Positions 50,385 to 62,000 of a stretch of DNA of 64,000 bases are shown here, piece after piece (within the stretch, counting starts at the first letter, position 1; each line of letters starts with the position of its first letter). A program made the translations under genes and the position numbers. This DNA comes from Cyanoderma ruficeps (Eukaryota; Chordata; Aves; Passeriformes; Timaliidae): the NCBI GenBank assembly GCA_008694505.1, contig VZDJ01007753.1:20522606-20586605 (forward strand), in the 5' to 3' direction. The notes below the pieces were generated by a model. It was not told the DNA's origin and made no database searches. It worked only from the letters and a program-made list of their open reading frames with translations.

Positions 50385-50519
50385 TTGTCAACCCTCATTA
50401 CCTCACACCTGGAACAGTGCATCCCATTGCAGGCCTCCAGTGCAAGAAAAGCAAATGGCAGCAGGCTCAGCAGAGAGCCACCAAGGCTGAGGGATCCGGG
50501 CTGGTTCAGCCTGCACAGC
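50385..50519 (+). mobile_element. CR1 LINE, left part of a copy split by an LTR
   Basis: The text 'acctcacacctggaacagtg' followed by 'catcccattgcaggcctcca' and 'ctggttcagcctg' follows the CR1 ORF2-end region, sense strand. The last six bases (CACAGC, 50514-50519) are the left copy of the target duplication made by the LTR that follows. The element resumes at 51012. Confidence 0.8.
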
Positions 50520-51011
50520 TGTTGCAGCAGCCCTCCTGTTAGAGGGCAGAAATTAGCCAAGACACAGACTTCTTGTTTATCACAGCATGAAAAGGGTCCT
50601 GGTTTATTCCTCTTTCCAGTTGACCCATCCTGACTCAAACTACTCACTGACTCTGGCTGCAGAAAGCTCCTCCTGTAGGTTTCCCTTGCAGCCTCTGACT
50701 TCTGCTTATTTCCTGCTAAGCTGTGACATGTATTGGTTGCAGACACTGACTGCAGGCTTTTACCAGCTAGACTATGACTGCAGGTTCTAACAATAGGCAC
50801 TACCTGCAGACCCAGAATGACCACACAGCAGTGATCCTCTCTCCCCAGGGATCCTGATTCTTCTTCATGATCCTCACCACCTAAGCCACTCCCTTTTATC
50901 ACAGTTATCTTTATTGGATATAGCTGTGACTCATCAGGGGTGAGGCTGTATTGGTTAATTAACACAGCTGTTACTTATCAGGGACCAGGTCACCTGTATT
51001 CCCCTCCTACA
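50520..51011 (-). mobile_element. Solo LTR of a class II-like endogenous retrovirus, 492 bp, inside CR1
   Basis: On the minus strand it begins TGTAGGAGGGG and ends CTGCTGCAACA, so it has TG...CA ends. It lies between perfect copies of CACAGC (50514-50519 and 51012-51017). The minus strand has a TATA-like ATAAAAGGGA (complement of 50890-50899). It then has an AATAAACCAGGA signal (near the complement of 50600) and a U5-like end reading 'cttggctaatttctgccctc'. A 209-codon frame (50336-50965, minus) covers most of it and runs out into CR1. It has no retroviral domain and I treat it as chance. The 6-bp duplication points to an ERVK/alpharetrovirus-like integrase; the family name is not assigned. 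Confidence 0.9.
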
Positions 51012-51265
51012 CACAGCTGCCTTCTAACCTACAAGGAAGCTACTGTGAAGACACAAGGCTGAGCTGCACAGGGCAAGAGCAAGAAACAATAATGACAAAC
51101 TGAAATAGGGAGATTCCAATTAGATATAAGGAAATATTGTCACCATTGGGATGATTTTTCATTGGAAATGGTAAACTAGAGAGACTGAGGAACTGAAGAA
51201 CCTGCTTTGAGCAGGAGACTGCCCAAGAGAGCTCTCTCCTGTCATTCCCAGGCTGAGTGGGTCTG
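51012..51265 (+). mobile_element. CR1 LINE, right part of the split copy, 3' end
   Basis: After the right copy of CACAGC, the CR1 text continues with 'tgccttctaacctacaagg', 'tagatataaggaaatattgt' and 'aacctgctttgagcaggaga', which belong to the CR1 3' UTR. The end near 51265 is approximate and no clear terminal repeat tail is seen. Confidence 0.82.
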
Positions 51266-53809
51266 GCGTGTTGTCATCTGATAGAGTCATTTGCATGAGT
51301 GAAAGTGGATTTAGCAAGTTACCAAAAGAAAATGGAAATTTATTTTGTCTGGGTGCCAATCCAGATCCATTGAGCAATTTAAGCAATAGCAAATGTCTAG
51401 GTATCATCTTTACTTAGCTTTCTCTGCTCTGTACTTATTGTGTCATTAATGTGAAGCCAAACTAAATGAGAGTAGAATGAGTCCATTAAGTAATTTATGA
51501 TTTACTACACAAAGTAAATAGCTGTATGAGCTTAAACAAATTTATATTGTCAGCTGAAGGAAAAGTATTAAAAAACCTAATATGCACAAGAATAAAGAGA
51601 GCAGAAAACATCAAAAATGAGTGCCAAGTTGTCTTTATTTTGTTCTGTGATGTTTCAATACATTTTGGGCAAATAAATTGTTTTCTCTTCTCTTTTTTGG
51701 CCTATATTCAAATGGGCCGAAAGGAAGCTGTGTCTACACCATAGCTGCAGTATGAATTTTAGAGTGCTTGGTACTCCTGTAGCCTGGTACTCTTGTAACT
51801 CTGGGGCAACAGTCTGCATTTAGCTTCAGCTCATATTGTCTAAAATTTATGTAATGCCCAAGTTTAGAATTGATTTCAAGTATTTTGTGGGGCATAACCA
51901 TCCTTAACACTTCTGCTTCAGCTTATCATTGCAGCTCTTACAGCCATGTTATGGCAGGGCTGTAATGTAGTTTGTGGCTTTTCTACATTCTCTCTGGAAT
52001 ATAAGCATGGTCTGCTTTGAGTCAAGTAAGCATCATACACAGAAATTTATTGTAGTCTTTAGTCCACCCCTTGGCATAGTTTACAAAGCAATGCAGATGC
52101 AGCAGTTTAAACATCAGTTGGTGTTCAATATTCTTGTGACAAAATCTCTGGTCTTGTGGTATTAATATGTGATGGAACAGTTGTATAAGTTGATGTACAT
52201 TTGATTCATAGTCACCTTCACATTTAATTGCCTAAACTGTTCTGATATTCTTTTAAAGTTTGCTTAGTATGGGTTCAAATGATGTGTCCTTATTGGTCTG
52301 AGCACCACAGAGGATTTTAAGTTAGAATGAATCTGACCCTGATATCTCCAGTTGCATAAAAGTGCTGTACATGGATTCCACTTTAATTCTGATGAGGAAA
52401 AATAGCTATGAATCACTGTTGATCTTGTTAAGAATAGCAATGGATAAATGTTAGGTTAACACAGATTTCTAAGATGGAACCTTCATTTAACGTTGTTGAT
52501 GTGTCAATTATTTTAAAAGCAGGTAGATAAAAGAGCCATTAATCTACTTTCCTTCAGTATTTTCAAACATGCTGCAACATAAAATACCTGATAAAATTAT
52601 TAAGGTTATTTATTTCAGTCTCATTGCCTTTACATGTCTGAATGGCACCCAGCCAGAAATCTACTCAGTTTAGTGTGTAATATGTGCTGACAAAAAAATC
52701 CCCCTTTTTCTAAAATTAACTTGCTAGAGTGTTCTGGTCTGTGTGTTAAATCTAAATACATATATTTCATCAATTAACTGAGAAAAAAGCACAAAATAAT
52801 ATTAAAAAATTGAAGACTGTTTTCTTTTTGATTTTCTAACATCTTGATAGGTAATGTTCCTTAGGTACTCCCGGTAATCAAAAGATGCAGAAAAGGGTGG
52901 GAAGGGAAACTGACTTTTAAAACATCTATTTTGGTGAAAGGTAGCAGTCCTGAAAAACACAAACCTCATATGTTCCCCAAAATATAAGCTGCTTTATAGT
53001 GTAAAGCTGATTAGCCAAGATTTTACTTCTTTCACTTAGTAGCTTTTTGAGCTTCATTTTGCCCCCGTGGCTCAAACTGAACTGTATCTTCCTCGTCGAG
53101 GCACGCCTTCAATTCTAATTGCTCTATCTAGACTCTACTCAGGATAACTAAAACTTCCAGAATCTGCCTTCATGTATTATATTTAACATTTTAAAGATAA
53201 GTGCAGGCTTGGTTTTAGTTGCCAAGACTTTGTAGCAAGTAAATTTTGTAACCAAGAAAACAGAAGATAAACCACAGATAAAACCACCGCAATTTCTTAA
53301 TTAACAGAAAATACCCTCAAGTTACATTTTTAAACTAAAAGGTATTCTCTTTCTTCCCATTTCCACCATTGTGGCTGCTTTAAATCTCCACATTCCAGTA
53401 ACCATAGGGTATATGGCCAGAAAAATACAAATTAGTCTCCGTATTGGTGCTGATAATTAAATTACGCTACAGGTTGTGATCCTTGTGTTGTGAATCCATG
53501 TACTTAGGCTACAATATAGTAGAATTTATTTAATTACTTTGGTTTAGGGTACCATGAGTTATTTTATATAGTTTCTCAGAAACTTTGAATATTATGAAAC
53601 TGAGAAGTCTGTTTTTTCAAGAGGCCAAATATTATAAAACATAGATGTCTGCATTGCTCTGCAAGATCTGTATCACTTCCTCCAAAAGGGAGCCACAAGA
53701 GTCAGCAGTTTAAGTAGAAGTAATTTATAATAGTCAATAGGAGATGGTGAAGAGAAGAATATATCTTAACTTGTTGAATCATTTAGTAATTTACATTGGA
53801 ATCTCACTC
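51266..53809. other. Unannotated AT-rich stretch, no gene seen
   Basis: Frames are all short. No gene, RNA or named repeat was recognised. Confidence 0.65.
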
Positions 53810-54390
53810 TGAGATTGCTTCTCAAAGCAACTCAAGACTTGTTAGGGCAGATTGTCCAGTGTCATAAACAGCTGAAGTTTGAAGGTGTCTAGGGGTGGAG
53901 ATTGCACAACCTATCTGAGCAACCTGTTTCTGTGGTTTATCACCTTCACTGAGAAGACTTTTTTTTCCTTGATTGTATAGAGAATTTCCTGTGCTACAAT
54001 TTGTGTTCATTGTATCTAATTTTCCCACTGTATACACCTCTGAGAAAAATTTGGCTCCATCTTCTCTATAACCATTCCATTCCCCTGCAAGCAGAATACA
54101 ATTTGATTTCCCCTTTGATCTTCAGACTGAGTAAAAGTTGTCTCTGATTCCCTCTGTACTTCCCAGATCTCTTGACAAACTCGGTGGTCTTCCACTGGAC
54201 TTACTCTAACATGTACAAGGGAGATCACAAGTGGACATAGTGCTCCAAACACAACTTCAGACGTGTCAAATAGAGGGGAGTAATCCCTTTTCCTGAATGT
54301 TGCACCTTCTTGCTAATAAGTCCAGGATGGTGTTGATCTGCTTCTGGCTCGTGTTCAAATTGCCATCCATGTCTGGTGACAGTTTACTCA
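53810..54390 (-). mobile_element. CR1 LINE 3' portion, antisense
   Basis: The plus strand reads as reversed CR1. The segments 'gattgtccagtg', 'ggtggagattgcacaacct', 'gagcaacctgtttctg', 'tttggctccatcttctctat', 'ttccactggacttactc' and 'caaatagaggggagtaat' occur in the correct order. It is diverged and without open coding, and 5'-truncated at its right end. Confidence 0.88.
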
Positions 54391-55993
54391 TCCGATCTAT
54401 ATGTCTCTAAAAGGGAGCTATGGGAGACATTCTATAAAGCCCTGCTAAACCACCACTTTACATATACCAAAAACAATGCAACAAGAAAAGGACCCTCATC
54501 TCTGTCTTAATGCTGCAGTGCTAGCTGAAATTAAGTGTAGTCAGATACCATTTTCGTCTGGGAATGAAGCAGTTCAGATGCTGAAAGCAGACAGTGAACT
54601 ATTCTGATGACTGAGAAGCTGCTTTTTATATATAATTATGTCTCATAGACAAGATTCACTTAAAGCAGTAGATTTGTACCAATGGCTGGCAGTGAATTAC
54701 CAGAAAATTATGTATGTCTCAGTGCGGTGATGGGATTGTAATGCACTTATTTTTCTCAGTGTTGTGGTGTTGCATTTTTAGGCATGACTCACCCATGCAA
54801 TTCTCTTTCTGGAATGAAGCTGTTAGATTACTTTACAATTTTTATTTTAAGTGGAGATGCAACATATGATTGTGTGAATTCATGAGCAATATTTGCACCA
54901 TAACAACATATTTTTGAAATTTTTGGTTTGATATGTGTAGAGGATGCAACAGTTATTTCTGAGAGGTTATTGTATTTAAAGGCATTATTGGTGTAGCTAT
55001 TATAGTCCAAGGCCTCATCCAAGTCCAAATTTGTAAGTAGTGATAACACCTGTTATTAGAGAAACTGAAACAGATAGAAATATTAGGCATAAAAACCACA
55101 CATTGGATCTAAACAGAAGTAGCAGACGTCAAAGCAAAGTACAAGCTTAAATAAAATTTGTGTTAATGAGACAATTTTGGAAAATTAGAGACAGGTATCT
55201 TTTATCTTGCAGGCAGAAACTCCCTACTTCTTTTTCTCCTCTTGTCCATATAACCATGAACTTGTTCTCCAGGCTGAGGTTCTGGAAAAACAAAACCTCA
55301 CAAAGTTGGAGTGTTTCATATTAGGGAACTAAGTCAAGGGACATTGAGAAGAAAGCTACATAATGACCTACAAAGACAATGAACATAGAGCAAGTCAAAG
55401 ACATTGCAGCAGTAGCCAGAAATCAGAAATTCTGTTTCAAAACACAGATAATACTAGAGATTTAATCAAAATATTCACACACTTTCTTGATAAACTAAAC
55501 CAACCTAGAGAACACACGATATACACTACCTGTACAGCAACACTGTGGTGAGTTGTGTGAAATATTTTATATCTAGAAATGAGACTTTGTGACATGATCT
55601 TTTTACAATAGAAAATAAATTGCCATTGCATGGCTGAAATCATCTTCCATTGACTGGAAGCATTTTGAAGACAACTCATAAAAATTTAATAATCCTACTA
55701 TTTTACTTAACTAAAATAAAGGTTAAGACACTTGTATAGTTGATGAAGAAGCATCAACATCTTTGTCGTTACCCAGGAACAGCCACTTGGCAACTTTCTG
55801 AAGAAAAAAAAAGGTAAAGAGGTGGTGAACATTACGTTTATCATTAATTTGCCAAGTAAATATATTAACTGATTTGGGTCAAGTTAGAGGTTGTTCAGCC
55901 AAGGATTCATGGCTTTCACTAAACCCTGGGAGCAGTAGGAGAAATCAAGGAAGCTTGTAAGACAGTTCAGTTTGGTAAAGAATTGAGGGGGAA

Positions 55994-56022
55994 AAGGTCT
56001 CCTCTCTCCAGTAGGAGACCTT
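55994..56022. repeat. Inverted repeat with 10-bp perfect arms
   Basis: AAGGTCTCCT (55994-56003) and AGGAGACCTT (56013-56022) are perfect complements around a 9-nt loop. A transcript would form a stable short hairpin, but the stem is too short for a microRNA precursor. Confidence 0.93.
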
Positions 56023-57186
56023 CTTTATCAGCGTCTAATGACAGGGAGAGTGAGTAGGAGAGTTAGGCTAGGGCAGGTCAGGAAATCATCAAGGGGCAAT
56101 AGTCAGCTACAACAGAAGAATTCAGCGGCAGGAAACAACGAAGACTGAGTTGACCTCCTGTTTTCAGAGTTCTTCTTTCATGAGCTCATAGGCCAATATT
56201 CTCACAGGTCTGCTAATGGTGAAAGAAGTGTTTATTACTTAAGCTAAGGGCTTTATCTTCTTTCATGTGAGTTCAACAGCTTTATCAGCCTTAAGGATAG
56301 CTTCATTCATAAGAGATGAGGAGACCTGGCTCTCCCTTAAATTCCCTGTGCAATCATAAAGATATAACTGTGTTTATGCTAAGGACAGAGGGACAGAGTG
56401 CACCATGTTGTGTCCTACTGCCTGCTCAGTCAACTTCTTTTCCAGTAATTTGAAGCATTAAATACAAACAAGGAAAGGAAGACCTCCAAAGGCAGTGGCT
56501 ATGCTGTAGCACAGATATCAGTCAGTTCAGTAATGGCCTTCAGTGTTCTTCTGTAAATGCATTTCAGACTTGCATATAAAATTTCTGCTCTTCATAGGCA
56601 ATAGAGATGAGCTGCTGGTGGGATACAGGTGAGTTCTGCTAGCATAGCCTTGAGTCTTTCTATTAATTCTATTCCTTTTAAGGTATCAGAAAGTGTTAGG
56701 CACATTCTGCCCTCAAACTTGTCCCCTACAACAGTGAAAAGGAGTGTCTTCGGTTGCCTGAAACAGCAGCCTCTCTGACAAGAATCATAGTTTTAACATT
56801 GTTTAATATTAATTGACCAAATCCTTGATCAGAACAGAGTTATTTACTGTACTTCCTCCTCCCTGCTAGTCTTTAGGCACACTGAGATCAATAAGGAGCT
56901 AATTTATATAGAAGTTTCCTAAAACATGTCTGCTAACATAGACTTAGTCTTCACCGACAACTGAATGCTTTAGAATAATTTGCAGGTGAAATTTAAAGCA
57001 CTGTTTAATATCAATTGTAAAATATATGTGGAGTAAACATCTATTTCTAGTTCTTTTCAAATGTGGCAAAACGAAAAGCAGAAAAGCCTTTGTACAATAT
57101 GGTCCTGCAAAACTCGTGCTAGTCACACTGAAATGGCATATTGTCACGGTTTCAACTTTAAACTGAAAAGATCTTTTCCTTCCTCG

Positions 57187-57220
57187 TTTTTATTTTTTAT
57201 TTTTTAGATGTTTTTATTTT
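57187..57220 (+). repeat. T-rich (TTTTA)-like tract
   Basis: Runs of four to six T separated by single A or short interruptions. Confidence 0.85.
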
Positions 57221-58980
57221 CTGCCAAACTATCAATCAAAGCTTATATAAGGTGGTGCACCAGATTTCATTAAGCAGTAATTCAGAATGAATTACTGTTT
57301 ATGGAAAAAAAACACAGGTCACAAGCATCATTTTTCTGCCCCCCTCACTTAAAAGTGCTCTTTCTCTCATAGATCCTTTACTAGAAGCGTCTTCTAAAGA
57401 GTGGGAAAACAGACAAAGTAACAGGTCTGTTTTCCAAACTTTATTTTCTGTACCATCTAAAGTTGGCAGAAGTAAAGCCTTTATGTCTGTAGAAAATGTT
57501 TTCAGTGAAAAGTCTTAGCATAGCTTTTGTGGCTCTGATTTGGTGCAGAATGCAGAGTGGATGGACAGAAAAACAGGCTAGACTGAAATCTTTCTCTCTG
57601 ATACTCTAGTGCAGGATTTGTTGTATCACTGTAGCTGACTGGGCACATGTATCTTGAAACTAGGAGGTGTCTTTTTTGTAAATATGTCTGTTAGATAAGG
57701 GAAGATGCTGCTCCTTTTCAGAACAGCAAAGAAACAAGCTTCAGAATGCAAGATCAGGCCTGTCCCTTCAAATTAAATCTTGGCTCTCAGGAATCCTGCT
57801 GCAGAAATCTTTACCTTTATGGAGGACAGTGTTTATACAGCCAATTATCTATGTTTACTGTAGCTGGCAACAACAAAGTGTTCATCATGAAGTGTTTTTC
57901 CTAAAAGGAAAATTGTCCATCCATACTGAAGGTGATTCATTAAGGGGAGGAGCTGAAAACTGCAAATTGTGCGGGATGTTATTACATTTCTTTCCTACAA
58001 AAGCAGCAAACACCTTGCTAACTGCACTACTCTTTTCTCATTAGCTTTTCTGACTTCTATTACATTACTTCTTAACCTCATTGTGCCAGATAATGCAGAA
58101 GCAAAGAATAAAATCCAACCCTTTTTTAGCTGAGCCCCTTTAATACTTCTTGGTGGGGCATTCTCAAACATGAAAAACATTTGCATGAAAGAAAGATTTC
58201 TGTATGTCTTTGACAGCAATCTGAACTGCGAGAAAAAAATTACATTATCTGGAACAAGAAGTGATTTTACCTTAGACAACCTCAACATCCAACAGTCTGA
58301 GTCAGCAGGAAAACTGCTTCTGAGTTCTACATACACTAGAACAAAAAGTGCAGATTAGTCTCCAAAGAAATCCAGTAATAAGGCTGTTCACCTAATGAAC
58401 CCTCATAACTTTGGGAAGAAAATCTGCTCCTACTGTTTAGTTTAGTAAGTTTAGTTTACTGTCCTAAGTTTAGTAGCATTTTCCAATTAACTTCTGAGCA
58501 GCCAATAATTCACTATCAATTCTTAGAGCTATTTGTGCCTTGCTGTTTCCCTTCCTGGAGTGAATGAAGGACACCTGTGTAATTACTGATGTTTAGATTC
58601 AATGCTTTTGATAAAATTCTAGACATTTAAAATCTATTCTGGTCAGAAAATTTTATGTCAGCTTTCATAGGTTGTTGGGAGGGTTTTTGAATGTTAACTG
58701 TAGCATAGTAGGCATTCCTGTATGCTGGCTGATTTTTCAGTAAAATGGTAACATTACAGCTGGAGAAGGAGCTGGATGACTCTCTTGCTACCTGAGGAAA
58801 ATTAGATCACCTCAGCCTTTTCAAAATCCTCAGGTCAACATAACAAAGAAGAGAAACAAGTAATATTGTTTATCGGTACTATAAGCACATGATTCCTACT
58901 CTCTAAAATCTGTATATTCATTGATTCTTCCCAGTTTTATTTTAATACTAAACATATTGAACATTATACGTCTTCCCACT

Positions 58981-59008
58981 CACACACATATACATACACA
59001 CACACACA
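58981..59008 (+). repeat. (CA)n microsatellite, interrupted
   Basis: CA units interrupted by TATACATA in the middle. Confidence 0.95.
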
Positions 59009-62000
59009 AGTCACAAATCCAAGCTATGGCTCAGGAGTCTCTTTAAGAATGGATATCCTGTTTCTGGTGCTGTCATGCTTAATTTCTGATTAATGCCAGT
59101 GCTGGTATCTCAGACTTTAAAGTAAGCATGGTAACCTTCAGGGAATCTTCCTTCAGGGAAGATGTCAGTTTCTTTCATCTTCTCTTTAATCTCCAATGGC
59201 TCAAGAAATTCTACCTTTTCTCTCTTCAATGTATTGAAAAATTATTATGAAAAAAACTGGATTAAGAAAAAAAAATCAGTTTGGCTAAGCCTTCCAGTCA
59301 AAACTTTTAGGTCTTTTTTTGAAATCTCAGAAAAGGAACATGTCTATCTGAAATGTTTAAGTGACACAGACCCTTCTTTAGAGTTCAGCCAGATCATGGA
59401 ACCCTTCTTCCTGTGACTCCTACTCAATAGTCCTCAGAATTATTGAGTGCCTTCAACTGTCCTGGAAAGAGTGATTCAGTTTTATCCAAGAATAACATAG
59501 TTTGAGAAAAGTTTGTGTCAAACAAACATCAGAAATTCAGGGTTTATGAGACTTCTAATGTTCAAGAACAAAACCTGTTTGGATATGGATTTCTGGTGAC
59601 TCTTTGTTACAAAATAAAGAAAAGACATGAACATAAAGATGTGGCATTTTTCTAATCAGTAGACAGACGGGAAGTGCAATTTCTGTGATACTGAATCTTC
59701 TGAGAATTCGTGCTTTTTTCCAGCTGAGTGTCTGGCCTGAACTTGGCGGGATGATAAAAAGGAGATCTAAGTTTTTGGCCTACAGTATCATAGAAATTGT
59801 TCAGCAGAAAAATGAAAGCCTGCATGAGCAGAACTGGAAAGCAAGAGGATATTGTGTAATAAATAGGAGTTGAGAAGGTGACTGGGGAATAACATTTTCC
59901 ATTACACCAATTCAAAGCAGAAAACTCAACCTCAAGTTTTTTCTTCTCCCTGTATGTTCTCCCCCACAGTTTTTCAGAAAGGCACTTGCTATGTTCAGAT
60001 ACAAATTCATTTTTCATTTCTTACGCAAACATTAACAGACTGAATCATGAAGCTAAGTTCGTCACAATGAGCAGTTTTAAAGGAGCATATAACTGCCAAG
60101 AGTTCATGGTAGTTCAAGGACTTTGCTTTTACAGACTTCTGCAGAGATTAAAAGTTCCAACACAAACAGCCCTTTCACTAGGCTCTCGCTGGTGGTGACA
60201 ATGAAATAAATTCTTCAGAAAGAACAACATTAATAATATCCTTTCCTTGTTTCCAAAAGGACTATCTATATTAAATAAAATGAATGCTAATTTTAGATAC
60301 TTAAAACCAAAAATCATTGAAGACTAATGTCCTTAGAAGACAAGGCAGAAGGCAGTTTTCTCTCTTCTACTGATGACTCCCATCATGCGTTGCTACACAG
60401 CAACATCTTCTCAGAGAAGAGGAATACTTCTATTTGATTCTAGTCTTTGGAAACTGCCTCTTTTTTTTGCTTCTACTTATAGGTACCCCAACCGTTATAG
60501 CAGGTAGCTTCCGATTGCTTTGATATATCACTGGATACAGATTGACTTTTGTGATCTACATTATACCTAGCAACTCTCTCAAGCCTCATCAGTGGATTTC
60601 AATACTGAGTTGCTTCACTGAAAGTGCCTATAAGAATGCCAGTCAGTGGGAATTTTGTTTGAAAGTTGTGCTTTTAACAGTTAGCAGCAGTTACAGAGCT
60701 ATTGACAAAAAAAATATGAAAACTTAAAAAATATTATTCTTCCAAAATAACTAGGTTCTCAGGTCACAGATGCAGCTACTACATTTTGGAGATACAATTC
60801 TAATTACTTCAAGTCAAGACATGCTCTTTAAAGATGACGGTAATTGTCTTGCCTGGAGAAGCCTTTAAAACTCACTCATTTAGCCCTTGATTCCTTTCCT
60901 GTCTTATATTACCTTGCTTTGCAATGTCTTCATTTGTTTTTATACTTTCTACACCACCTTGTCAAAATCTGTTATAATACTTTTCTAATGTAAATTTTGA
61001 AAAGTCATTTATCATTAAATTATTGGTGAGGAACAGATAAGGGCATTGAAAAGTAGATTTGGTACTACTCTGAGATTCCCTAGACTGCACAGAATCTGCT
61101 AGACCAAGGGTCAGTCAGCATGACCAGAAAGGTGCTGTGTTTTGAGGGCGGGATAGCAGTGCACTGTGAATGGTTGATGGTGATAATCTGGATGTCTCAA
61201 ATGTGACACTGCTTTATGTAATGCAGATATACCGTAATTCCCATTTTCAGTAATTTCAATAATTAGGTGTTTAGATTATTTAAGTGAATCTTAATGTATC
61301 AAATTATCTCAGATTATAAAATCCTCATTCTGAAGGGTCATCTTCTTGAAAAGAGCAGGAAATGTTTAGTGCTGCAGTTCATTTGAGGGACTAGTTTTGT
61401 TCCCTCTGCAGGACCCAACCTGATTCCCAAAGCAGAATGGGAGTTGTACCCAGCTGTCACAATGCTCTTTCAGTGCACACACTGCTCTCTGCTGGAAGGT
61501 TTTCGTGCATGTATTAGACGTGAGAGACCCACTCTCAATCAGCCTTCAGTGTCATCCGTGCTTGCTTGTGTATTTATGGCAGCAAAGCCCATCTTTTAAA
61601 TATGGGATAAGTATGATCATGCACTGCTAAGCCTTCTTCATCTTCATCAGATTCTGGTCTCATGTCTGGACCTCATTTTTTATCATCTGAAACAGTAGAT
61701 GGCAAAGTATTCCCAGGTGAAGTTCATGTGACCCCTCCCCACTGATTTGCACATGACAAGTCAGTTAACTTCAAAGCATTTTGTAATTTTTCTGTTCCTT
61801 TTTGATTGTGTATGGATACCTCAGCATTTTCCTTCAGCTCAAAAAGTTTATGACGTTGTTTCTGCGGAGTAAAGGACAAAACTCCTACCATTTCTAACAA
61901 GCACAAGCTGATTCTCAGTAGCACTGTCAGGTTAAAGATCTGTTTCTTTTTTAAATGGTACAACATTGACTCAAGCCTTGGCAGTGGCATCCAGGTCAGG

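Noticed and set aside
57138..57160. TTGTCACGGTTTCAAC resembling the start of an avian LTR
   Set aside because: The match does not continue beyond about 15 bp and no element end or duplication follows.
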